Shown here: piece by piece, positions 53,526 to 63,443 of the stretch
Layout of the letters: every line of letters starts with the position of its first letter
Numbering within the stretch: the first letter of the stretch is position 1
NCBI GenBank assembly: GCA_030745875.1
Contig: JASLNT010000019.1
Location: forward strand, 1 to 64,000
Direction of reading: 5' to 3'
DNA from: Phycisphaerae bacterium
GTDB taxonomy: Bacteria; Planctomycetota; Phycisphaerae; SM23-33
Length of the DNA: 64,000 nucleotides
Notes under the pieces: generated by a model
Databases searched by the model: none
What the model was told of the DNA's origin: nothing
What the model saw: the letters and a program-made list of their open reading frames with translations, nothing else
Position numbers and translations under genes: made by a program

Positions 53526-56500
53526 CTATTCAGCTTTGGCGAAGCACTGCACCTTTCCATCAGTCGTAGCCATGTACAGGCGTCCGCGCGCCGCGGCCAT
53601 TCCATCCCACACAGGCATCGCTTTGAGTTTCAACTCCGCCAAGCGTTTCCCGTCGATCGCCGACACCGCCCAGAGCGACGCGCCTTTCCCGCCCTTATAG
53701 GCGGCTTCCTGATCGGCAATTTGCTTCTGCACATCGGCGTCGAAGCGTCTCTTGACGGCCGACTCTTCGTCCAGCACATTCGGCGGACCGGCGACGAAAA
53801 GCGTCTTGTCTGCGAGGACCATCGCGCGCACGAGCAGCGGCGGAGCCTTCTTCGACCACTGGACATCGGCGGCCGAAAGTTCCTGAACCGTCAGCTTACT
53901 GGTGATTTCGCGGTTGAATATCCACCGGTTTCGCGCAGCTTTCTGGAGCTTCTTGCCGCCTTGCAGCGCACGTGCGACCGACTCGGATTTGACGTTCTTG
54001 TCGGCCGCGTAAAGCCGATACTCCAACGCCGGCGTCCAGAGTATGTGCTTGGGCATGCGCCCGAAACTGTAGACTCTCTCGTCGTCAACAACCATTATTC
54101 GCCCGGATGGCGCGTACTTTGCGGCCCGGAACCAGAAGTTGCACCCGTTGTGAACCATCTGCCCGTACAGCCAATAGGTCCGGTGGAACCATGATCCGTC
54201 GAGGAATCCGGCGGTGGAGAACAGGTGCGTACCCTTGCCTGTCTGCTTCGAGGCGCTCTCCTGGGCGACATCCTCCTTCCATGAAGGATTCCCGGCAAAC
54301 AGTTCGGTCCGCTTGCCGTTGAGGTCGAATTTCTGGCTCCGCATATACACAAACTCGCCGTCGCTGCTGAGCACGTCGTTCAGGCCCGCGGGCATGTTCA
54401 GGCCCTGCATGAGCGTTTGGAAGTTCTCTCCGGTTTTCGGGTCGCGGTCGTTCAGAGCGGTCTCGGAGATCAACTTGCCCGTACTGGCGTTTATGCGGCA
54501 GAATCGCATCCCGCCGTCCAGGAACACTGTCCGCCCTGCGATGCAATACACCTCTCCGTTGCGAACCAGCACACTACCGTGCACCGGCCAGACGCTCTCA
54601 ATCTGTTCGAATCCTGTGTGACGCCGGTCCGCAGTCGCCGCCAGATATCGCCAAACCAACTCGCCGTCGGAGGCGCGCACGCAGTAGACATATCCGTCGG
54701 CCGATCCGAAGATCGCGCAGCCGTTGTAGATCGTAGGCGGCGAGTCAACGCGTCCGTTTGCGGTGAATGTCCAGGCGCTCTTGCCCGTGGCGGCGTCCAG
54801 AGCGTGCACGGTGTGGGCGTCTATCTGAGCCACAAAGCACTTGCCGCCCGCGACCACCACACTGCTGAGGCGCCCGCCAATGCTCTGGCGCCACGCGGGT
54901 GCGACCCCCGCCGGAACGGCCGTCCTGGCGTACCCGCTGCGAGCAGCGTCATGGCGATATGTCGGCCAATCAGCCCCGTTGGCGTTCCGCGCCTGCCGAC
55001 CGCCGATCTTCCCGTAGGCCGGACCCTTGGTCAGGCGGGCGTTTTCAGGGCACTTACGGATCGGGGTCTTCAACGCCGGAGCCACCGCATTAAAACCGTT
55101 GAGCTTGGTCTCTATATAGCACGCGCACGGATGCTGCGGGGCGTAGGTCAACCCGTTGGCGGGCATGATACCGTATATACACGCGCCGCGGATCCAGTGG
55201 TTGCGCACCCAGTGCTCTTTCTCACGGTCGACGTACTCGATGCCCGTTCGCGACGGTATGAAGTACTTGGTGGTCGCCTTGCTGCGATGACAGCGATGAT
55301 GGAACCAGTAGCCCTTGATGTCGCAGCCGAATTCCTTCTTGGTCTCACCGGTTCTCAGGTCATAACCGGTCCACTTGTTCGACCTGGCGACATCGCCTGT
55401 CCAAGCCAAACCGTCGATAACCATCAGGTCTTCCGGCGAGCGGTGCCCGGCGCGGTGCTGCGGACGGTTCCACAGCTTCTTACCGCTGTCGGCGTCGACC
55501 GCGATCACCTGGTGCTTGCCGCCGGTAAACAGAACAACGCTGTCGCACACTATCAAAGCGGGCACCATCTGCGAAGGGTAGGTCTTGGGCTTCTTGTCGA
55601 TCTCATCGGAGGCCCACTTCCGCTTTCCGCTCTTGGCGTTGAGGCACACGATTTTCTGGGAATCGTAATAGGCCAACCTGCCTCCGCGGACAGCCAGGCT
55701 GGCGGGAGCTATCGTAGTTTCGCGCGACCAGAGTATCTCGCCGGACTTCGCTTTGATCGCCATGATGGTCCGCTTCTTGTCTCCAAGCGTGCGTTTCTTG
55801 ATGACGTTATTGCCCACCGTCCAACAGACCGGATCGTCCCATATGAAGGTGTCTTTCTTGTACGGTTTGGTGTCGATCACAAGATAGAGTATTCCGTTGG
55901 CAAACACCACTTCTTCGGGGCTCGTAGTTCCCTTGTATGTGCGGACTGTCTCACCGGTCGCCGCATCGATCGCAACCAGCGGTTTATCCAGACCGAGCGA
56001 CAGGTAGACCCGATCGCCCACGGCGACTAATCTCCGCGGCAGGATCGCCGGTCCGCTCTTGAGCGGATAAATATGCGTATACCACACGGGAATATCGCGT
56101 TTCCAGAGCACCGTCCCGTTGAACGCATCGCGGGCGATGAGTTTCCATTTGGCCGGCAGTTGGATCGATGCGCGGGATCCTTCGTCAAAAATGTAGAACA
56201 ATCGCCCCTTTGCAGACACCAAGGCGCTGATACTGGCCATGTGCTCGTGGTGGCGGGCCCATCGCGGGCCACCGACCCACTGCAAACGCTTCGGCGGGCC
56301 TACGATGGTGTCGTTGGCGACGGGGTTGCCGTCAGGTCCGTGCATATAGTGCGTCCACTCGTCCATCTCAGCCGGGCGCGGCTTGACGGTCTTTCTCCAA
56401 CTATCGCCCTGCTTGACGTAAGCGACCCCGTTGGGGCAGAGCACGCGCATAACCTCGTCCATGGAAACCTTGCCCAAATCCTCAGCCACAACGAGATTCA

Positions 56501-56813
56501 CCAGCCCGTCGATATACGGCAAGGCCGTTCCGGTCAGATGGCTCACTGAGACCTTACCGTAGAGCGAAGCACTGCGTATAGTCCGCCGGGCCTCGGTCAC
56601 GTTGGCGATGTCGGTGTCTAGCCCCTGGATCAGGAATCCGTCGTTGGCGTGCAGGGCGGCGGTGAGTTTACCGTCTCCGCAACCGAGATGAACAACCATC
56701 CCACCGTGCACGCCGGTTGCGTTGAGAATATCAGTCGCAGACGTCGCGGCATGGGCGCCGGCGCTCATCAACGCCATAACGATACAGAATACAATCTTTG
56801 TTCTTCCAGTCAC
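53526..56813 (-). CDS. Secreted methyltransferase-like / PQQ-type beta-propeller fusion, paralogue 1
   Basis: 1095 residues from GTG 56813, placed seven bases after AGGAG; a TTG at 56819 is too close to that site. The signal peptide is IVFCIVMALMSAGAHA. Residues about 30-135 look like a class I SAM-methyltransferase Rossmann fold: GMVVHLGCGDGKLTAAL (motif I), GLDTD and LVVAEDLG. A link, KPRPAEMDEWTHYMHGPDGN, then leads to propeller repeats of the PQQ/PQQ-like kind (IDAATGETVRTYKG, AVDADSGKKLWNRP, ALDAATGKSAWTF). Export leaves SAM unavailable, so the Rossmann part may bind something else or be structural. Its start is 10 bp from the stop of paralogue 2. Confidence 0.82.
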   Translation of the reverse strand: MTGRTKIVFCIVMALMSAGAHAATSATDILNATGVHGGMVVHLGCGDGKLTAALHANDGFLIQGLDTDIANVTEARRTIRSASLYGKVSVSHLTGTALPYIDGLVNLVVAEDLGKVSMDEVMRVLCPNGVAYVKQGDSWRKTVKPRPAEMDEWTHYMHGPDGNPVANDTIVGPPKRLQWVGGPRWARHHEHMASISALVSAKGRLFYIFDEGSRASIQLPAKWKLIARDAFNGTVLWKRDIPVWYTHIYPLKSGPAILPRRLVAVGDRVYLSLGLDKPLVAIDAATGETVRTYKGTTSPEEVVFANGILYLVIDTKPYKKDTFIWDDPVCWTVGNNVIKKRTLGDKKRTIMAIKAKSGEILWSRETTIAPASLAVRGGRLAYYDSQKIVCLNAKSGKRKWASDEIDKKPKTYPSQMVPALIVCDSVVLFTGGKHQVIAVDADSGKKLWNRPQHRAGHRSPEDLMVIDGLAWTGDVARSNKWTGYDLRTGETKKEFGCDIKGYWFHHRCHRSKATTKYFIPSRTGIEYVDREKEHWVRNHWIRGACIYGIMPANGLTYAPQHPCACYIETKLNGFNAVAPALKTPIRKCPENARLTKGPAYGKIGGRQARNANGADWPTYRHDAARSGYARTAVPAGVAPAWRQSIGGRLSSVVVAGGKCFVAQIDAHTVHALDAATGKSAWTFTANGRVDSPPTIYNGCAIFGSADGYVYCVRASDGELVWRYLAATADRRHTGFEQIESVWPVHGSVLVRNGEVYCIAGRTVFLDGGMRFCRINASTGKLISETALNDRDPKTGENFQTLMQGLNMPAGLNDVLSSDGEFVYMRSQKFDLNGKRTELFAGNPSWKEDVAQESASKQTGKGTHLFSTAGFLDGSWFHRTYWLYGQMVHNGCNFWFRAAKYAPSGRIMVVDDERVYSFGRMPKHILWTPALEYRLYAADKNVKSESVARALQGGKKLQKAARNRWIFNREITSKLTVQELSAADVQWSKKAPPLLVRAMVLADKTLFVAGPPNVLDEESAVKRRFDADVQKQIADQEAAYKGGKGASLWAVSAIDGKRLAELKLKAMPVWDGMAAARGRLYMATTDGKVQCFAKAE

Positions 56814-56823
56814 TTGCAAACTC

Positions 56824-59800
56824 CTATTTCTTGGCCAGGCAGATAACCTTGCCGTCAGTGGTCACGATAAACAACTGCCCGCGGGCGGCTATGAGGCCGT
56901 CGAATACGGGCGGTGCGTCCAATTTGAGTTCGGTGAGTTTCTCGCCGTCCTTTTTCGACACGGCCCACAGCGAGGCGCCTTTGCGCCCTTCGAATGCGGC
57001 CATCGGGTCGCCGGGGACCAGCACGTCGGGAGCCCCGGCCACAAACAGTGCGTTTTTCGTCGCGGCCATCGCCCTGATGCGCAGTGGAACCCACTTGAAC
57101 CAGATCGGGTCATTCTTCCGCGTGAATCCGATTCCTTTGGGAACGCCTCGCGTGTAGTCGGGTATCACCGGTTCATTGTCGTTGTCATCGGCCAGCAGCA
57201 GGTATCCCTTCTGCGCCGGTTTGAACAGCGGGCTCTGGAGATTCCTCCACGGGTAAGCGGTAACCGCGTAGGTGTTCTTGTCGTCAACGACAAGCAGCTG
57301 TCCGGTCTTGGCCGCCCAGTTTGCTATGTGGAAACCGGGCCACGTCTCAGAGTACATCCAGAACGTGCGGTTATACCATTCGTCATCGAGGAAGCCGCCG
57401 GTGGCGAATACGTGGCGCCCTATCTTCCTTTCGCCGATATTGCCGGCGCCGTATTTGTCCTTGTGTTCTTTGGACTGCTTGGGCCAGACCCGCAACTGCC
57501 AATTCCTCTGAACGACCTCATCTTTCTTTTGGCTTCCGGGATTCTGAGCGTAGGGTTTTTTCATGAGTTCTTCCATGCCCATGGCGTCCGGGTTTCCCCC
57601 CTCTTTAAGCAATAGATAGGGAACGTCCTGGGATTTGAGTGAGCGGTCGAACTTGTACTGCCCCATGAAGAGGTAATCGCCCTCGCTGACAAGAACGTCC
57701 GAGAAGGCGCCTTCCATGTGATATCCGGGTATGAATGGCTTGCCTTCGGCGTCGGTTCTGGTCTCGGCCCAAGTGTCAAGACAGGTCTCGTGCAGTACTT
57801 CGCCCGTGGCGGCCTGGAGGGCGTAGATGCGGATTCCTCCGTCAAGATACGTCGATCGTCCAGCCGTGCAGTAGGCGACTCCGTCAATCAACAAGACGCT
57901 TCCGTGCACTCGCCAGGCCGATTCCAATTGACCGTGATTCATAATCAAGCGATCGGCGGGCGCCGCCCGAAACCGCCACGCCAACTCGCCGTCCGAGGCC
58001 CGCAAGCAATAGACCCATCCGTCAGCGGAACCGAATAGAACCATGTCGCCATGAATCGTGGGAGGCGAATCGATGCGTCCTCCGGCGGTGAAATCCCACG
58101 TGCGGGCTCCATCACCGGTGTTGATCGCGTAAATCGTGTGCTCGTCCTTCGCAGCGATGTAGAGATGATCGCCCGCAACGACCGGGGGCGTAAGTTCGCC
58201 TTTGAGCTTCACCGTCCACCGCGGTGCGACTTCCGGAGGGACCTGGCACGATGTTCCGCCGCTCCGCCTGACGTCGTGCCGATAGGTGGGCCAATCCTTC
58301 CCGCCCGCAGCTTTCGGTTTCCGCTTCGCTGTCTTCCCGAACGCCGGGCCCTTCACGAGGCGATCTGCGCCGGCTTTGACGTATTTGGGCGGAGCCCCGC
58401 CGTCCATTGCGTGGAAACCGGTGACTTTAACGCCCGGGTAGCAGAAGCACGGATCGGGCGGTACGTACAACAGCCCGTTGCCCGGCATGACGCCGTAAGA
58501 GCAGGCTCCGCGGGTCCAATCATGCACCGTGTTGGACTTGCCGGTAAGGCTGACGAACTCCACACCGCGATTGGGGGTTATGACGTAGTTAACCGTCGCT
58601 TTGCTCTGGTAGCATCGCGCGTGGTGTCCCCAGGTGAAGACGTCTTTGGCTCCGACCTGTTTCGTCGCCTTACCGGAGGCCAGATCGATTCCGGTCAGCC
58701 CCCCGCCCTGTCGCTGCCAGAGATGCCCGTTGGTGATGAATGGTTCGGATCCAAGGCTTTTGCCTTTCGTTGTCCACAGGGTTTTGCCCGTGTCTGTGGA
58801 AACAGCCTGAAGACCGCCCGGCCCGTTGAATAGAACGCGGTCTTCGCAGACGATAACCAGCGACGCCCGGGCCCTTCTTCGTTTCTTGGCGGGCTTTGCG
58901 GGCGTTTTGGCGGGAGCGGGACCTTGAGTTTTCCATAATTCCTTGCCTGTCTTAAGATCGAGACAAGTCACCACGGGCCCGGACTGGTAAAACACCTTTC
59001 CATTGTCCGCCGCCAACGACAGCGTCTGTATATCACCAGCGGCGTCCCAGAGCTTCTTCCCGTTTTTTGCATTGAACGCCATTACCGCACCAGAGCCTTT
59101 TTGCACCAGGACAACGCCCTGACAGCACCGGAGTTCCTGGGCGCCGGCGCTGCCCTCGCAGACGGCTAGGACCTTGCCCGTAGCGGCGTCCAGAATCGAC
59201 ACCGGCGCACTGTACCCCAACGTGATGAACAAGCGGTCGCCCTCGGCCACTATGCGGCGCGGAACGGTCTTCGGAACGCCCCGCAGCGATTTATTTCTCC
59301 AGTAGTCCGGGCCCCACTTTGCCAGAGGACGCTCCCACAACAGGACGCCGTTAAAGGCGTCTCGGGCGGTCAGCGTCCACCGCTCGGGGATGGGTTTGTC
59401 GGTTACGCCCGTCAGGCCCTGATCGAATATGTAGAACAAACGCCCTCCGGCTGAGATCATCGCAACCAGGGATGAGTTGAACTCGTGACTGCGCGCCCAC
59501 AGCGGACCGCAAGCCCACTTGAAACGCTTCGGCGGGCCGACCTGCGTATCCCGGGCCACTGCGTTATTCGACGCGTCGTGAAGATAGTGTGACCAGTCAT
59601 CGATGTCCTCGGGCCGGGGCTTGACAGTCTTCTTGCCGCCAATCAACGCCGCACCCTCGGGCACGAGCACTCGCATAACTTCGCCCATAGGCGTCTTACC
59701 GAGATCGTCAGCCACGAGGAGATTCACCATATTATCCGCATACGGCAGGGAGGCCGAAGTCCACTGCATGATCGACACCTTACCGTACAGACCGGCCTGG

Positions 59801-60030
59801 CGGACATTGGCGCGTGCTTTGGCGACATTGCCCGCGTCGGCGTCCAAACCGTGGACGAGGTAACTGTCGCTTACCCGCAGCGAAGCCGTTAGCTTGCCGT
59901 CACCGCAACCAAGATGGACTACAAGCCCGCCCCTGACGCCCGAATTGCGGACTTGTTCAGCACCCTGCCCCAACGCCGCGGGCAGAAGCGATAAGAATAC
60001 TGTGATTGTTACAAGGGCTGTCTTCTTCAT
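56824..60030 (-). CDS. Secreted methyltransferase-like / PQQ-type beta-propeller fusion, paralogue 2
   Basis: 1068 residues from ATG 60030, preceded by AGGAAGGACA; the longer frame to 60129 would mask the signal peptide VTITVFLSLLPAALG. The domain order is the same as in paralogue 1: GGLVVHLGCGDGKLTASL, GLDADAGN and LLVADDLGKTPMGEVMRVL, then KPRPEDIDDWSHYLHD and propeller blades (ILDAATGKVLAVCEG, CLDLKTGKELWKT, AINTGDGARTWDF). A basic KKRRRARA insertion occurs near 430. Its stop codon sits beside the ribosome site of paralogue 1, so the two are translated together. Probably a periplasmic or surface protein; substrate unknown. Confidence 0.82.
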   Translation of the reverse strand: MKKTALVTITVFLSLLPAALGQGAEQVRNSGVRGGLVVHLGCGDGKLTASLRVSDSYLVHGLDADAGNVAKARANVRQAGLYGKVSIMQWTSASLPYADNMVNLLVADDLGKTPMGEVMRVLVPEGAALIGGKKTVKPRPEDIDDWSHYLHDASNNAVARDTQVGPPKRFKWACGPLWARSHEFNSSLVAMISAGGRLFYIFDQGLTGVTDKPIPERWTLTARDAFNGVLLWERPLAKWGPDYWRNKSLRGVPKTVPRRIVAEGDRLFITLGYSAPVSILDAATGKVLAVCEGSAGAQELRCCQGVVLVQKGSGAVMAFNAKNGKKLWDAAGDIQTLSLAADNGKVFYQSGPVVTCLDLKTGKELWKTQGPAPAKTPAKPAKKRRRARASLVIVCEDRVLFNGPGGLQAVSTDTGKTLWTTKGKSLGSEPFITNGHLWQRQGGGLTGIDLASGKATKQVGAKDVFTWGHHARCYQSKATVNYVITPNRGVEFVSLTGKSNTVHDWTRGACSYGVMPGNGLLYVPPDPCFCYPGVKVTGFHAMDGGAPPKYVKAGADRLVKGPAFGKTAKRKPKAAGGKDWPTYRHDVRRSGGTSCQVPPEVAPRWTVKLKGELTPPVVAGDHLYIAAKDEHTIYAINTGDGARTWDFTAGGRIDSPPTIHGDMVLFGSADGWVYCLRASDGELAWRFRAAPADRLIMNHGQLESAWRVHGSVLLIDGVAYCTAGRSTYLDGGIRIYALQAATGEVLHETCLDTWAETRTDAEGKPFIPGYHMEGAFSDVLVSEGDYLFMGQYKFDRSLKSQDVPYLLLKEGGNPDAMGMEELMKKPYAQNPGSQKKDEVVQRNWQLRVWPKQSKEHKDKYGAGNIGERKIGRHVFATGGFLDDEWYNRTFWMYSETWPGFHIANWAAKTGQLLVVDDKNTYAVTAYPWRNLQSPLFKPAQKGYLLLADDNDNEPVIPDYTRGVPKGIGFTRKNDPIWFKWVPLRIRAMAATKNALFVAGAPDVLVPGDPMAAFEGRKGASLWAVSKKDGEKLTELKLDAPPVFDGLIAARGQLFIVTTDGKVICLAKK

Positions 60031-60125
60031 AACGGATGTCCTTCCTGGAGTTCCGGCGATTCGGTATCGGCGGGTTAGTTCTTGCGCATATTCATTGTCC
60101 GGCATGGCCGTCCCGAGGGCAAGCC

Positions 60126-61688
60126 TCACGACTCGGGCTTAACCGCGGGCCGCTGGTTCTTCGCGAAGTACTTCAGCAACAGCTTCTTGCGTTTTGTGGG
60201 CGAATTGGACCTGGTTGTGTCGGACTTGTCGGTCCCGTGCTCAACGCTCCAGCCCTGCCACTCGCGATAGGCATGATACGCCCAGTCCCAGCCGGCGTCT
60301 TCAAACAGTTCGATAAGATCGCGATTGTAACGATACGCCGACTCATTCGGAGCCCAGCGGATGGCGCTGAATTCACCAACATATATCTGCACGTTGAATT
60401 CACGTTGAAAGTCAATCGCCGGCTGCATGGCGGTAAGCAGGCGGGCCTTGTCCCATTTCACACCGCGTATCGCGCCGGGATACTCTATGCCCTTTGGAAA
60501 CTCTTTGGTGGTGTTGAACTGGTGGGTGAATGTGTGCGGTTGATACATGTGGAAACTGTATATCACCCGGTCGAGGTCCAGGGGCGCCATCTCGTCAAAC
60601 CCCGCACAGGACCCCCACGGACCGGGTTCGAATACAATCGGCTTGTCCGGATCGATTTGGCGAATGAGCCTGGCGGCCTGCGTCGCCAGTTCGCGCCAGC
60701 CGAGCACGCCTTTGGGGTGGACGCGCACGTCGACGGGCTCGTTTATCAGATCGTATGCATAGATAATCTTCCTGCCCTTGTAGCGTCTGGCCAGTAGTTT
60801 CCAGACGTCGAGGAACTTCTGCTGGTAACGTTTGTCGGTGAACATGCGACAGACCCCGCCCGCGCTGCGTCCTCCAGGCGGGCAGTGAAGGTCGAGCAAC
60901 ATTTGAATACCGTGTTTTTCGCATGCGATGACGGCCTTGTCGGCGTGTTCCAGTGCTCCGGCTAGCCAGCGATCGTAGCGATCGAGGTCTTTGGCCCATT
61001 GTTCGGCGGGTTTCATGGGAACCCAATTCAACTGCCATCGAATATGGTTAGCTCCCCAGGCGGCGAGGTCGCGGATGTTCTTCTCGTCGAACGTCGGCCC
61101 GTGCATCACGCCGCGAAGGCGTTTCAAGTTGTGGCCTTTGAAGGGTGTGGCCAGGCGCCGCCCGCCCGAAACGCCTCGTCCGAGCGTTATGCGGACGTCG
61201 TCAAACCACGCCCTGCCCGAGACCTGCTCCAGACCGAGTTGCAGCGTTGCACTCGATATACCCTTCGGCAGGCGGATCGATCGCTGAACTTTCACCCAGT
61301 CGAACGTTCCCTGCGGCAGCGCGATCTGCGGGTAGTCAGTGCCTGAACCGGTTTTCACAACAAGCATTATCTTGACGCCGTTCCAGGGCTTGGGCGGTCT
61401 GGAGATATCGGCGGCTTTGACGACGGCTCGGATCGTAATGAGCTTGCCGGCGATTCGGTCGATGGGCAGTTCGATCGTCCTGTTCGAGTATGAGTTCTTC
61501 TCGGTCGATTCGAGCAGCAGGCACGTCCCGTTGAGACCGGGGACCAACTTACCCCCACCGCCCTTCCATTTCGACATCGCGTCGGGCTTGTTGAAATTGA
61601 TGTCAAGTATCGCCCCGCCATCCGCCGCCGAACACCAAGCCGCCGACAAGAGCACCGCCCCGAAGAATAACCAGCGATATCGGATCAT
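60126..61688 (-). CDS. Secreted GH5-family glycoside hydrolase with an N-terminal beta-sandwich
   Basis: 520 residues from ATG 61688, four bases after the msrB stop. The signal peptide is WLFFGAVLLSAAWCSA. Residues about 25-170 form a carbohydrate-binding-like jelly roll (FNKPDAMSKW ... GRAWFDDVRITLG). The barrel domain (about 185-500) has LRGVMHGPT, HIRWQLNW, DLHCPPGG, YDLINEP (Glu317, acid/base) and VGEFSAIRW (Glu439, nucleophile), the GH5 pattern for endo-beta-glucanases, mannanases and relatives. It should cleave a beta-linked glycan outside the cytoplasm. The 95-bp gap to the next gene suggests it stays within the same operon. Confidence 0.92.
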   Translation of the reverse strand: MIRYRWLFFGAVLLSAAWCSAADGGAILDINFNKPDAMSKWKGGGGKLVPGLNGTCLLLESTEKNSYSNRTIELPIDRIAGKLITIRAVVKAADISRPPKPWNGVKIMLVVKTGSGTDYPQIALPQGTFDWVKVQRSIRLPKGISSATLQLGLEQVSGRAWFDDVRITLGRGVSGGRRLATPFKGHNLKRLRGVMHGPTFDEKNIRDLAAWGANHIRWQLNWVPMKPAEQWAKDLDRYDRWLAGALEHADKAVIACEKHGIQMLLDLHCPPGGRSAGGVCRMFTDKRYQQKFLDVWKLLARRYKGRKIIYAYDLINEPVDVRVHPKGVLGWRELATQAARLIRQIDPDKPIVFEPGPWGSCAGFDEMAPLDLDRVIYSFHMYQPHTFTHQFNTTKEFPKGIEYPGAIRGVKWDKARLLTAMQPAIDFQREFNVQIYVGEFSAIRWAPNESAYRYNRDLIELFEDAGWDWAYHAYREWQGWSVEHGTDKSDTTRSNSPTKRKKLLLKYFAKNQRPAVKPES

Positions 61689-61692
61689 AAGC

Positions 61693-62226
61693 CTACTTGG
61701 GTTTGGAGTCTTTTGCGGGTTTGAAATCCAGCGACGCCGAGTTAACGCAATATCGCATGCCCGTCGGCGCCGGTCCGTCGTCGAACAGGTGGCCGAGATG
61801 AGCGCCGCAATTGGCGCACACTATTTCGCTGCGGACCATTCCCAGGCTCGTGTCCTTGCGGAGGCGTAGGCTCTTGGCGTCGTACGGTTGGAAGAAACTC
61901 GGCCAACCGCTTCCCGAATCGTACTTTGCGGTCGATTTGAACAGCGGTTTGTCGCAACAGACGCAAAGATACGTGCCCGTCTCGTGATGATCGTAGTACT
62001 TGCCCGAAAACGGAGCCTCCGTACCGCACTGCTGAGTCACGCGGATCTGTTCGGGCGTCAGTTGCTTTTTCGGTTTCTCGTTGTTGTCGGTATTCATGGC
62101 GTTTGGCTGCGTTCTGGGCGATTGCTCTTCAGACACCCGGCCGCTGTCGCTGGTCCTGCACGCCAATGGCGTCAGGGCGATCAGGGCCATCCATGTTATT
62201 ACGATTGACTGACGTAGTCTGGTCAT
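61693..62226 (-). CDS. msrB: Exported peptide methionine (R)-S-oxide reductase
   Basis: 177 residues; ATG 62226 overlaps the stop of the upstream beta-helix gene. An export signal ends at LTPLAC (Cys23), which is lipobox-like, so the protein is probably a membrane-anchored lipoprotein. The MsrB domain (about 55-170) has zinc ligands CVCC and [21 protein letters not shown] and VNSASL, with catalytic Cys160. It reduces methionine R-sulfoxide in exported proteins. Its place in an operon of secreted propeller proteins and glycosidases suggests a need for oxidative repair of these products. Confidence 0.93.
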   Translation of the reverse strand: MTRLRQSIVITWMALIALTPLACRTSDSGRVSEEQSPRTQPNAMNTDNNEKPKKQLTPEQIRVTQQCGTEAPFSGKYYDHHETGTYLCVCCDKPLFKSTAKYDSGSGWPSFFQPYDAKSLRLRKDTSLGMVRSEIVCANCGAHLGHLFDDGPAPTGMRYCVNSASLDFKPAKDSKPK

Positions 62227-63443
62227 TTGCTTTGAGGTTTCTTTGCGTACTCGTAGGCTCCAATATCGATCCGCACGTCTTTCGGGCGGGCCTGCTTCGA
62301 GTGCGGGTGGACATACTGGAATAACGCTGTCAACGACACCTTGCCAACGTTTGGAACTGCAACGCCTTTGTTGGCGCAGGGCGAGTTGCTCGTCAGCCTG
62401 AAGTCACCGGCGGACCGATCGACAAAACCCGGGGCGGAGCCAACGTAGTTAGCCGCCCTCTTCGCACGATCGAAGGTGCATACGGCGCCCTTCCCGACAA
62501 AGATATTGTTGCTGACTATGCATTTGAAATCGGCGGGGACTTTTCGCACGTTGAGAAACACGCTAGTGTGTCGATTGTTGATCAGCGTGTTGTTGATCAC
62601 GTGGAGTTCGGACCCGCTGTGCTTGACGCCCTCTTCACCGTAGGCGACCATCGTGCTGTTCTGCGTTTTTGGGCCCTGAACGAGAACATTGCCAACAAGA
62701 AAACTCCTCCCGCCGTTGGGCAGGTTGATAACGTAGCTGGACGATCCTCTTTGCCCATCGGTGAAGTAGTTATAGAGAATGTGGTTCTCTTTGGCTCGCG
62801 ACTTGAGGAGATGGCCCACCTTTGCGTGGTGGGAGTAGTTGTGGCGGAAGATCAGCTTGTCGATCGTGCTGATGTAGAGGTTGTGCGATCGCCCGTCGAG
62901 CCCGCAGGCCGAGAACTCGGAATACTCGATCAGCACAATACCGGCCCCGCCGAGTATGCCGTCTTCGCAATCGTGGAATTTGCAGTTCCGCACGGTCAAC
63001 CCCCTGCCCTCGGCGCGGATGCCCGCCCCGTTCCTGTCGGGCACGCGCGCACCGGAGAACTCAATGTTCTCGACAGTCACATTGGCTCCGCGGATGACCC
63101 AGATGGCCTTGCCCCCGTAATGTTTACCGGCGGCGGGGAACTTCGCACGCTGCTTACCGACACCGCGAATCGTCAGATTGTTCGGCCGGATCAGGCAAAC
63201 ATCTCCCGCGTATTTACCGGTCGAATCGATCTCGATAACGTCACCGTCGCGGGCGTCGCGCAGGGCGTGCGACAGTTTGGCGTATTTCTGCGAGGGACCG
63301 ACCTTCAGCGTTTTGCCCGCTTGTTTGGCGGTCGGGGCGGATCTTCCCCGGGCGTCGGCGGTTGACAGCAGAAGCATCAACCCGAGCCCCAGACCTATCC
63401 CCGCAGCCGCTAGAGAGTACTTGCATCTCATTTGCATATTCAT
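62223..63443 (-). CDS. Secreted right-handed parallel beta-helix protein (polysaccharide lyase-like)
   Basis: 406 residues from ATG 63443; in-frame ATGs at 63437 and 63431 are alternatives. The signal peptide is [18 protein letters not shown]. The mature part opens with [20 protein letters not shown], the standard cap of pectate-lyase-like beta-helices. PbH1-type coils follow ([61 protein letters not shown]). The fold fits polysaccharide lyases or epimerases, but a specific catalytic set is not clear. It is the first gene of the minus-strand operon, and its stop overlaps the msrB start by ATGA. Confidence 0.85.
   Translation of the reverse strand: MNMQMRCKYSLAAAGIGLGLGLMLLLSTADARGRSAPTAKQAGKTLKVGPSQKYAKLSHALRDARDGDVIEIDSTGKYAGDVCLIRPNNLTIRGVGKQRAKFPAAGKHYGGKAIWVIRGANVTVENIEFSGARVPDRNGAGIRAEGRGLTVRNCKFHDCEDGILGGAGIVLIEYSEFSACGLDGRSHNLYISTIDKLIFRHNYSHHAKVGHLLKSRAKENHILYNYFTDGQRGSSSYVINLPNGGRSFLVGNVLVQGPKTQNSTMVAYGEEGVKHSGSELHVINNTLINNRHTSVFLNVRKVPADFKCIVSNNIFVGKGAVCTFDRAKRAANYVGSAPGFVDRSAGDFRLTSNSPCANKGVAVPNVGKVSLTALFQYVHPHSKQARPKDVRIDIGAYEYAKKPQSK

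Noticed and set aside
54417..56030. 537-codon + strand open frame
   Set aside because: Antisense to MT-like/PQQ paralogue 1, whose propeller repeats are clear; the antisense product shows no domain.
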